19,230 bases of DNA from DAOLOF01 sp964463605 (GTDB lineage Bacteria; Patescibacteriota; Microgenomatia; UBA1400; PJMF01), in the NCBI GenBank assembly GCA_964463605.1, contig CAYXBZ010000015.1, forward strand, positions 1 to 19,230, given 5' to 3'. Positions 6,932-13,189 of this stretch are shown in pieces. The notes beneath the pieces were generated by a model. It was not told the origin of the DNA. It searched no databases and was given only the letters and a program-made list of their open reading frames with translations. Made by a program: the position numbers and the translations under genes. Position 1 is the first letter of the stretch. Every line of letters begins with the position of its first letter.

Positions 6932-9913
6932 TTATTTTGTATCAACTAGTTTCTTCAAGTATACTCCAGTATGAGAGTTTTTGTTAGCTGCAACTTGAGT
7001 TGGAGTTCCAACAGCTATCACTTTTCCTCCAGCATCTCCCCCCTCTGGACCAAGGTCAATAATCCAATCGCTATTTTTTATTATATCGAGATTATGTTCA
7101 ATGACTATGACACTGTTTTGTTGCTCAACTAATTTATGAAGCACAGTTAGCAACTTTTGAACATCGGCAAAATGAAGGCCAGTAGTGGGTTCATCCAAAA
7201 GATAAACAATATGTCCCATCCTGTTTGTGGCAAGTTCTCTAGAAATCTTAACTCTCTGTGCTTCTCCTCCACTTAATGTTGGGGCGGGCTGACCAAGTTT
7301 TAAGTATCCTAAACCGACATCGAGCATGGTTTTTAATTTTTTGCGAATGGTACTGTGATTTTTGAAAAAATCATAAGCATCCTCAATAGTCATCTCAAGG
7401 ACCTGAGAGATGTCTTTATCTTGATATTTAACTTGAAGAGTTTCTTGGTTGTAACGCTTGCCATTGCACACATCGCAAGTGACATAAACATCGGCCAAAA
7501 ACTGCATCTCTATTTTTATTTGGCCATCTCCTTGACAAGCTTCGCAACGTCCTCCCTTAGTATTGAAGCTAAATCTGCCAGGCTTATAACCTCGAATATG
7601 GGCTTCTTTGGTGTTGGCAAACAACTGACGAATGTAGTCAAAAACTTTGGTGTAAGTAGCTGGATTGGATCGAGGTGTTTTTCCAATTGGTGACTGATCA
7701 ATTAACTTGACTGCTTTCACTGTGGGGGGAACATCAACAGAAGTGACCTCTCCTGGTTCATCTTGAGTTAATCTTCCCAAATAATTTAATAGATGTTGAT
7801 ATAAAGTGTCATGCATAAGAGTGGATTTCCCAGACCCAGACACTCCGGTAATGCAGCTTAAATTATTTAATGGGAATTTCACATCAATAGACTTCAAGTT
7901 GTGATGTTTGGCTCCTTTAACAACAATGGCTTCCTTTTCTTGGTTTGAATTTATTGACAGTTGCTGTTGGCGCCACACTTGCTTTCTTCCAGATAAGTAA
8001 TCGCCAGTTAGTGTTTTTTGATCAATAATCTGTTTAGGATTGCCTTGAGCAACAATTTCTCCGCCGCCTTTTCCAGCTGTGGGTCCAAACTCTACGATTT
8101 CATCGGCAGCCAAGATAACATCTTGGTCATGTTCAACTACTAAAACGCTATTGCCTTTGTCTCTGAGATTGTTGAGCGTCTTAATCAAACGTTGATTGTC
8201 ACGTTGATGAAGGCCAATGGTTGGTTCATCAAGAATATAAAGTACTCCGGTTAAACCTGTTCCTATTTGAGAAGCAAGACGAATTCGTTGGGCTTCACCG
8301 CCAGCCAGTGATCCTGCTTCACGGGACAGAGTGAGGTAATTAAGTCCAACTGAGATCAGAAATTGAAGTCGATTCACAATTTCCTTAATTATTGAGCGAG
8401 CTATTTGAGCCTCTTTTTGATTGAAGATACTATCTTTATCAAGATGATTAATCCAGTTTAAGCAGTCACCTATGGTGAGCGAGGTTACCTCAGCAATATT
8501 GAGATGGTCGATGGTGACAGATAATGACTTTGGTTTAAGTCTGCCACCCTTACAGTCAGGACAAACGATCTTTTTTTGATATTTATCGATTTCGTTGCGA
8601 ATGTACTCACTATTGGTTTCTTCGTAGCGGCGCTCTAGATTAGTAATAAAACCTTCCCACTCCTTGTGAATGGTGGTAATTCTTCCGAAACGATTTTCTC
8701 CTGTTACCTGATAAACTTTGGAAGTTCCGTTTAATAGAACATCTTGAACCTGAGGAGGTAACTCACCAAAGGGTGTTTGGCGATAGTTGTTTTTTTCTAA
8801 GTCGCTCATTTCAGTTTCAAGGACGCTGGCTACTGTACGAGCAAACCAACTATCATGACTAAGCATTCTTGCAAATGGAATAATAGCTCCTTCGCTGAGA
8901 GTTAGTTCTGGCGCGATAATTTTTTTTGGATCAATTTCCAGAATTGAGCCTAAGCCATTACAACTTGGACAAGCTCCTAGAGGTGAATTAAACGAAAATA
9001 AGCTTGGTTCCAGCTCACTTAAAGAGATGCCGCAATCACTACAAGCAAGTTTTTCACTAAATAGAATATCTTGAAATTCCTTGGGGTGTTGGGGAAAGTC
9101 AAGTGATTGATCTTGAATAAAACCAATGATTACTAGACCATCTGCCAATTTCAGAGACTGCTCGATTGATTGACTAAGTCTACTGCGCAAAGTTATTAGT
9201 TCTTGCTCATTTTTTAACTGCTGATGAGTGACACCAACTCGATCAACCACTGCTTCAATGTTATGTTTATTTGTTTTGATCAAGGTTAAATCCACATCTA
9301 GATCATAAATTGTGCCATCAATGCGAGCTCGGCTGTAACCTTTTTGCTGAAGTGAATCTAATAGTTCGGTGAATTGACCTTTTCGATGACGAACAACTGG
9401 AGCTAAGATCATCAATCTAGCTGTATTTTGCTGAGCTCGTTGTTTTATGTGTTCAATAGTTTGATCTAGGATCTGATCGATGCTTTGAGTCGAGATCTCT
9501 TGGCCACACTCTGGGCAATGGGGATGTCCTACTCGAGCAAAAAGTAGTCTAAAGTAATCGTAAATCTCGGTAATGGTGCCAACGGTAGAGCGAGGATTAT
9601 GAGAAGTTGTCTTTTGGTCGATGGAGATGGCTGGCGATAAGCCCTCGATTTGATCAACCGCGGGTTTGTCCATCAAACCCAGAAACTGCCTGGCATAAGA
9701 GCTAAGTGACTCCACGTAGCGGCGTTGACCTTCTGCATAAAGAGTATCAAAGGCCAGTGTTGACTTGCCACTGCCAGAGAGTCCAGAAAAAACGACCAGT
9801 TTATTTTTAGGAATAGCCAGATCAATATTCTTTAGATTGTGTTGTTTGGCTCCCTTGATAATGACATGGGTTAAAGGAGAGATTTTACTGGTAGAAAGGT
9901 TATTTTTTGACAT
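6932..9913 (-). CDS. uvrA: UvrA, excinuclease ABC damage-recognition ATPase
   Basis: A 993-residue UvrA (940 in E. coli). UvrA dimers find helix-distorting lesions and load UvrB. The first ABC module has Walker A GLSGSGKST (44-52) and the UvrB-binding region after it. Then come CxxC pairs (CPECG at 133-137; ACSDCG and ACPSCNG further on), the first signature and DEPTIGLHQRD. The second module has GVSGSGKST, the zinc finger between GGRCEACQGDGQ and VTCDVCNGKRYN, the signature LSGGEAQR and LLDEPTTGLH. One deviation: the first signature reads LAGGEAQR rather than the usual LSGGEAQR. The start is ATG 9911-9913, preceded by AAGGAA (9917-9922), one of the few clear Shine-Dalgarno-like sites here. 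It lies 115 nt after uvrB and probably has its own promoter (TATAAT at 9960-9965), leading into NYN, transglutaminase and uvrC. Confidence 0.97.
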   Translation of the reverse strand: MSKNNLSTSKISPLTHVIIKGAKQHNLKNIDLAIPKNKLVVFSGLSGSGKSTLAFDTLYAEGQRRYVESLSSYARQFLGLMDKPAVDQIEGLSPAISIDQKTTSHNPRSTVGTITEIYDYFRLLFARVGHPHCPECGQEISTQSIDQILDQTIEHIKQRAQQNTARLMILAPVVRHRKGQFTELLDSLQQKGYSRARIDGTIYDLDVDLTLIKTNKHNIEAVVDRVGVTHQQLKNEQELITLRSRLSQSIEQSLKLADGLVIIGFIQDQSLDFPQHPKEFQDILFSEKLACSDCGISLSELEPSLFSFNSPLGACPSCNGLGSILEIDPKKIIAPELTLSEGAIIPFARMLSHDSWFARTVASVLETEMSDLEKNNYRQTPFGELPPQVQDVLLNGTSKVYQVTGENRFGRITTIHKEWEGFITNLERRYEETNSEYIRNEIDKYQKKIVCPDCKGGRLKPKSLSVTIDHLNIAEVTSLTIGDCLNWINHLDKDSIFNQKEAQIARSIIKEIVNRLQFLISVGLNYLTLSREAGSLAGGEAQRIRLASQIGTGLTGVLYILDEPTIGLHQRDNQRLIKTLNNLRDKGNSVLVVEHDQDVILAADEIVEFGPTAGKGGGEIVAQGNPKQIIDQKTLTGDYLSGRKQVWRQQQLSINSNQEKEAIVVKGAKHHNLKSIDVKFPLNNLSCITGVSGSGKSTLMHDTLYQHLLNYLGRLTQDEPGEVTSVDVPPTVKAVKLIDQSPIGKTPRSNPATYTKVFDYIRQLFANTKEAHIRGYKPGRFSFNTKGGRCEACQGDGQIKIEMQFLADVYVTCDVCNGKRYNQETLQVKYQDKDISQVLEMTIEDAYDFFKNHSTIRKKLKTMLDVGLGYLKLGQPAPTLSGGEAQRVKISRELATNRMGHIVYLLDEPTTGLHFADVQKLLTVLHKLVEQQNSVIVIEHNLDIIKNSDWIIDLGPEGGDAGGKVIAVGTPTQVAANKNSHTGVYLKKLVDTK

Positions 9914-9959
9914 ATATTCCTTGGATGAGCTGGCCTTGGGCAGCTAAAGCGAAGAAACA

Positions 9960-9965
9960 ATTATA
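9960..9965 (-). promoter_or_regulatory. -10 element and leader for uvrA
   Basis: TATAAT on the minus strand between uvrB and uvrA, about 46 nt before the uvrA ATG. The leader would carry AAGGAA at 9917-9922 close to the start codon. This leadered arrangement contrasts with uvrB and others in the window. No strong -35 is seen. Confidence 0.45.
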
Positions 9966-10028
9966 GACTAAATTGTCGGGTTTTTGTAGGGTGGGGATGA
10001 ATCGTGCGAAACAACAAACGATTATTTG

Positions 10029-12290
10029 TTAGTTGTTTGCTATTTCCTCAATCTTATCTCTTAAGATTGCGGCCAGTTCGTAGTCCAACTCTCTAGCAGC
10101 TTGGCGCATTCTTTTGGTGAGTTTGGCTATTAGGGTTTTTTTGTCTTGTGGGGTCAAGGCGTTAGCATCGATCTCACTCAGATCAATTTGTTGTTTAGCA
10201 GAAAGTTGAACGATAAACGAGCCTGGACTCTTCTTTATACTGTCTTTTTCTTCCTTCTCTCTTTTAAGCAGTTTTTCTCTGACAGGCTTTTGAATGGTAG
10301 CAGGCGTGATGTCGTGTTGCTGGTTATACTCTTCTTGGGTTTGTCTTCTTCTTTGAGTTTCGCTGACGGCAGTTAGCATAGCTTGTGAGAAATTGTCGGC
10401 GTAAAGAATTACTCTCCCCTCTTGATGTCTGGCGGCGCGGCCCATGGTTTGAATCAAGGCGGTGTCAGAGCGAAGAAAGCCAGTTTTGTCAGCGTCCAGG
10501 ATAGCAACCAAACTAACCTCTGGTAAATCAAGCCCTTCTCGAAGCAAGTTAATTCCTACCAAAACATCAAACTTCCCCTCTCTTAAATCGTCTAAAATAT
10601 CGGAGCGGTCTAGGGTTTCTATCTCGCTGTGGAGATAGGCCACTTTTGGTAACGGTACATCATTAGCTTTTATTTTCTGCCCTAGATTAAGTGATTTATC
10701 GACTGTTGCTTTAGTTAGCAGATTGGGCTCAATTTTTCCTGGCTTGATTTTTTCGGTGGGGATGTAATCTTGGTTCTGGGTGGCTGAATTCGGCGATGGT
10801 GATTTTAGTTGCTGCTTGAGTAACTTGAAAATCTTTTTTTCATCGTTTAGATAATCGGTTAGATCTTCTGACATGCGCTTGGTGAGAGTGGTTACTAAAA
10901 CTCTCTCGCCTCTCGCAGTTCGATTGACTATCTCAACGATTAGATCTTGAATTTGATTAGTGGTTGGTCTTAGTTCTATCTGAGGATCAAGCAAACCGGT
11001 GGGGCGAATCAACTGTTCTACCACCCTTTCTTGACTGCGCTTAATCTCCCAGTCTTTGGGAGTGGCCGAGACATACAACTTGTGGCGTGACTTCTGTAAG
11101 AATTCATCAAAATTAAGCGGTCTGTTGTCTAAAGCTGAAGGTAGTCTAAAACCATAATCAATCAACGTTTCTTTGCGTGAGCGGTCACCATGATACATGC
11201 CGCCGATTTGGGGAAGTGTCATGTGGCTTTCATCAATCACAGTTAAAAAGGTGCCGTTGTTAAACTTGCGAGCATTTTCTTGGAAGTAGTCGATCAAGGT
11301 GAAGGGAGGTTCTCCTACTGAGCGGCCGTCAAAGTAGCGCGAGTAGTTCTCGATGCCATTTACAAAACCAAACTCTTTGATCATTTCCAGGTCGTAGCGA
11401 ACCTTTTTATTAAGGCGATATGCTTCTAGTTGTTTTTTTTGTTTCTTAAGCACTTCTAACTGTTGCTGTAAATCCTGCTCAATTTGATCAAGAGCTGTTT
11501 GTTGAGTTTGTGGATCAATTAAATAGTGCTTTGCCGGATAAAGCAGATAGCGCCCTTTATGGTCGGTTTGCGCTTGCTGCTCTTTGGGGTTGGTGATGGC
11601 GGCTCCGCTGATGGGGTCAATTTCCTGAATCTCAACGATCTTGTTCTCTAAAGTGTCGATCTTGAGGGCGGTGTCGGTGTAAGCTGGCCAAACTTGAATT
11701 GTGTCGCCCCTCACCCTGAATGTGCCGCGGCGAAAATCTGTTTCACTGCGCTGATACTGTAAATTGGTCAGTTGCAGTAGTAGTGTTTTCTGGGCGATGA
11801 TCTCGCCTTCAATCATCTCAAAGATGTGTTGACCGTAGTCAACAGGGTTGCCTAGGTTATAGATACAGGAAACGGAAGCAACCACAATCACATCATTACG
11901 AGTCAGTAAGTTGGTGGTGGCAGCTAAGCGCAGTTTATCAATCTCGTCGTTGATCTGCGCCTCTTTCTCGATGTAAGTGTCGGTGCTGGGGATGTAGGCT
12001 TCCGGTTGATAATAGTCGTAGTAGGAAACAAAGTAGGTGACAGCATTGTTGGGAAAAAAGTCGCGCAACTCTTGATACAATTGGGCCGCCAGTGTTTTGT
12101 TGTGGGCGATGACCAAGGTGGGCAGTTGAGTTTCTTGAATCACATTAGCCACAGTAAAGGTTTTTCCTGATCCAGTCACGCCAAGCAAAGTTTGGTGAAC
12201 TAAATCTTGATCAAGACCGCTAACCAGTTTTTGGATGGCTTGGGGTTGATCTCCTGTGGGCTGATAGTCTGATTTAAGCTGAAATTTCAT
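10029..12290 (-). CDS. uvrB: UvrB, excinuclease ABC helicase subunit
   Basis: UvrB is the helicase-like factor that verifies damage and recruits UvrC. Visible parts: Walker A LLGVTGSGKTFT (36-46); the beta-hairpin SYYDYYQPEAYIPSTDTYI (89-107) that inserts into DNA; DEAD-like VIDESHMTLPQIGGMYHGDR (351-370); LYVSATP (405-411); helicase motifs VGINLLREGLD and QTMGRAARH; and a C-terminal UVR domain (717-750) that pairs with UvrC. At 753 residues it is about 80 longer than the E. coli protein. The excess is mainly a hydrophilic insert of about 60 residues (484-547, nt 10650-10841) between TKRMSEDLTDYL and VAYLHSEIETLDR in helicase domain 2. The start is ATG 12288-12290, 9 nt after a TATAAT, so the mRNA may be leaderless. 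It heads the repair cluster and is transcribed divergently from tRNA-Arg. Confidence 0.97.
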   Translation of the reverse strand: MKFQLKSDYQPTGDQPQAIQKLVSGLDQDLVHQTLLGVTGSGKTFTVANVIQETQLPTLVIAHNKTLAAQLYQELRDFFPNNAVTYFVSYYDYYQPEAYIPSTDTYIEKEAQINDEIDKLRLAATTNLLTRNDVIVVASVSCIYNLGNPVDYGQHIFEMIEGEIIAQKTLLLQLTNLQYQRSETDFRRGTFRVRGDTIQVWPAYTDTALKIDTLENKIVEIQEIDPISGAAITNPKEQQAQTDHKGRYLLYPAKHYLIDPQTQQTALDQIEQDLQQQLEVLKKQKKQLEAYRLNKKVRYDLEMIKEFGFVNGIENYSRYFDGRSVGEPPFTLIDYFQENARKFNNGTFLTVIDESHMTLPQIGGMYHGDRSRKETLIDYGFRLPSALDNRPLNFDEFLQKSRHKLYVSATPKDWEIKRSQERVVEQLIRPTGLLDPQIELRPTTNQIQDLIVEIVNRTARGERVLVTTLTKRMSEDLTDYLNDEKKIFKLLKQQLKSPSPNSATQNQDYIPTEKIKPGKIEPNLLTKATVDKSLNLGQKIKANDVPLPKVAYLHSEIETLDRSDILDDLREGKFDVLVGINLLREGLDLPEVSLVAILDADKTGFLRSDTALIQTMGRAARHQEGRVILYADNFSQAMLTAVSETQRRRQTQEEYNQQHDITPATIQKPVREKLLKREKEEKDSIKKSPGSFIVQLSAKQQIDLSEIDANALTPQDKKTLIAKLTKRMRQAARELDYELAAILRDKIEEIANN

Positions 12291-12299
12291 GAGATGTAT

Positions 12300-12307
12300 A
12301 TTATAAT
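12300..12307. promoter_or_regulatory. Shared symmetrical -10 for uvrB (minus) and tRNA-Arg (plus)
   Basis: The octamer ATTATAAT contains TATAAT on both strands: minus 12300-12305, ending 9 nt before the uvrB ATG, and plus 12302-12307, about 43 nt before the tRNA. A plus-strand -35 candidate, CTGAAA at 12279-12284, sits 17 nt away inside the start of uvrB. The minus -35 candidate TTAGTT (12323-12328) is weak. The layout suggests a bidirectional promoter. Confidence 0.5.
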
Positions 12308-12349
12308 CTGATACTCAAGAACAACTAAGTGTTGATTGTTCTTGTGCAA

Positions 12350-12423
12350 GCGCCGGTAGCTCAGCTGGATAGAGCAACTGCCTTCTAAGCAGTAGGTCGT
12401 GGGTTCGAATCCCGCCCGGCGTA
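12350..12423 (+). tRNA. tRNA-Arg (anticodon UCU)
   Basis: A complete 74-nt cloverleaf. The 7-bp acceptor stem is GCGCCGG/CCGGCGT (with one G-U at the first pair); U8 and A9 follow, then the D stem GCTC/GAGC, anticodon stem ACTGC/GCAGT with loop CTTCTAA giving anticodon TCT at 34-36, T stem GTGGG/CCCGC with loop TTCGAAT, and discriminator A at 12423. No CCA is encoded (CAT follows), so a CCA-adding enzyme is needed. UCU reads AGA and AGG arginine codons. It is transcribed away from uvrB. Its last two bases are part of a long palindrome, and its 3' end is repeated 249 bp further on. Confidence 0.97.
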
Positions 12424-12461
12424 CATTTTTTAGATATGCGCTAGCATATCGAAAAAATGTA
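12422..12461. repeat. 40-bp near-perfect palindrome at the tRNA 3' end
   Basis: The outer arms TACATTTTTT (12422-12431) and AAAAAATGTA (12452-12461) are exact reverse complements. The inner arms GATATGC (12433-12439) and GCATATC (12444-12450) are also exact, with one A/G mismatch between the layers and a GCTA centre. It begins inside the tRNA's last two bases. The T6 run lies in the left arm, so it could end tRNA transcription, but the symmetry is greater than a simple terminator needs. Confidence 0.75.
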
Positions 12462-12660
12462 TCTGGGTGTTGGTAATTAGCTAAGGTTCCGCCGGCAAGA
12501 GCGAAGCTCCTGCCTAGTGCTGGGAGCCAGCCAAGAATACAATTGGCGAGCAGCGAGCCGTCAAGCGAGCGAGGCAGAAAGCCTGAGCGAGCCTGAGTAA
12601 TACTGGGAACAAAGCTGAAAGCTTTGTGAGCAGTGGAATCCCTGCCTGCCGGTAGGCAGG
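12462..12660 (+). ncRNA. Possible structured RNA or mobile-unit remnant downstream of tRNA-Arg
   Basis: About 200 nt without a credible ORF and clearly more GC-rich than the surroundings, containing at least five closely spaced short hairpins (GAGC-GAA-GCTC, GCTGG-GAG-CCAGC, AGGC-AGAAA-GCCT, ACAAAGCT-GAA-AGCTTTGT and the palindrome at 12641-12660). It would be read from the tRNA promoter unless the palindrome at 12422-12461 stops transcription. It matches no RNA family I recognise. A non-autonomous repeat element is equally possible. Confidence 0.3.
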
Positions 12661-12697
12661 CCGCCCGGCGTACAACAATATAAACTAATATTATCGT

Positions 12698-12940
12698 ATG
12701 ACTGAAATATTATCTGTTAAACCACCTGAAGATGTTAGAAAAAAAATAATGTGGTTGGCAAAAGATTATCCATATTTGATACAACCAATCCTATCTATCT
12801 ATCGTCAAGTTGTTAAAAAAGGCTATAATTATCCAGCACTTCGCGAGGCGTTTGGAGAAGAGGCGGTCACTGCTTACAGCAATGCATTTTCTGTTCATGG
12901 TAGATCGTTCGAAGAGTTGACAGCTGCAACTAAAAATTAA
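12698..12940 (+). CDS. Small hypothetical protein (80 aa)
   Basis: I do not recognise this protein. It is soluble and probably mostly helical: MTEILSVKPPEDVRKKIMWL, then a Tyr-rich segment (DYPYLIQPILSIYRQVVKKGYNYPAL) and a C-terminal helix with FGEEAVTAYSNAF. There are no membrane segments, cysteines or metal-binding motifs. The start is ATG 12698-12700, with TATAAA at 12679-12684 as a possible -10 (13 nt before the ATG) and no Shine-Dalgarno. It begins just after the second copy of the tRNA 3' end and precedes another small gene on the same strand. An imperfect hairpin near 12950-12980 separates the two. Base composition is like the chromosome around it. The codon structure looks real, but nothing shows the function. 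Confidence 0.6.
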   Translation: MTEILSVKPPEDVRKKIMWLAKDYPYLIQPILSIYRQVVKKGYNYPALREAFGEEAVTAYSNAFSVHGRSFEELTAATKN

Positions 12941-13009
12941 CCTAGAGGTCGCTATATTTCCTCTTCTTTGGGAAATAGGGGAGCAATTTATTAATTTAAT
13001 ATTTTTTCT

Positions 13010-13189
13010 ATGGTTGAAGCAGAAAAATCTTCAGAGGAAATCAAAGCACAAATCCGCATCGATCTTGATAAGCTATTAGCTGGAAGTTCTGGTTGGAATT
13101 CTGCTCATAGAATAACTTTAAAAAATGCTTTTTCAGGATTCGAGAAATTAGTTGACGAAGTCTTAAGAGAAAAGGGCTATCTCAACTAA
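13010..13189 (+). CDS. Small hypothetical protein (59 aa)
   Basis: An open frame from ATG 13010-13012 to TAA 13187-13189. The product is MVEAEKSSEEIKAQIRIDLD followed by KLLAGSSGWNSAHRITLKN and a C-terminal helix FEKLVDEVLREKGYLN. It is charged and probably helical, with no recognisable domain. The AT-rich sequence before the ATG contains TAATAT at 12997-13002 (a poor -10) and no Shine-Dalgarno. Its stop overlaps the typA stop by a few bases in convergent orientation (13186-13189). It follows the 80-aa gene by 69 nt. The amphipathic pattern and lack of overlap with another gene argue for a true gene; homology is needed to be sure. Confidence 0.5.
   Translation: MVEAEKSSEEIKAQIRIDLDKLLAGSSGWNSAHRITLKNAFSGFEKLVDEVLREKGYLN

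Larger units (their letters stand above)
12412..12674. repeat. Direct repeat of the tRNA-Arg 3' end bounding a hairpin-rich non-coding element
   Basis: CCGCCCGGCGTACA occurs exactly at 12412-12425 (inside and just past the tRNA) and again at 12661-12674, 249 bp apart. A looser match (GTGG..AATCCC) extends the second copy leftwards, interrupted by a 20-bp GC-rich imperfect palindrome at 12641-12660. Between the copies are several hairpins: 12499-12509, 12519-12531, 12572-12584 and 12609-12627 (8-bp stem). I see no coding sequence in it. It looks like a small insertion in, or partial duplication of, the tRNA end. Confidence 0.6.

Noticed and set aside
7355..7693. Plus-strand 112-aa open frame within uvrA
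   Set aside because: It is antisense to the conserved second zinc-finger region of UvrA and shows no protein-like pattern of its own.
12462..12674. Second tRNA gene or tRNA pseudogene
   Set aside because: Only the T-arm/acceptor 3' portion is recognisable and it is split by a palindrome; no D-arm or anticodon arm can be drawn.
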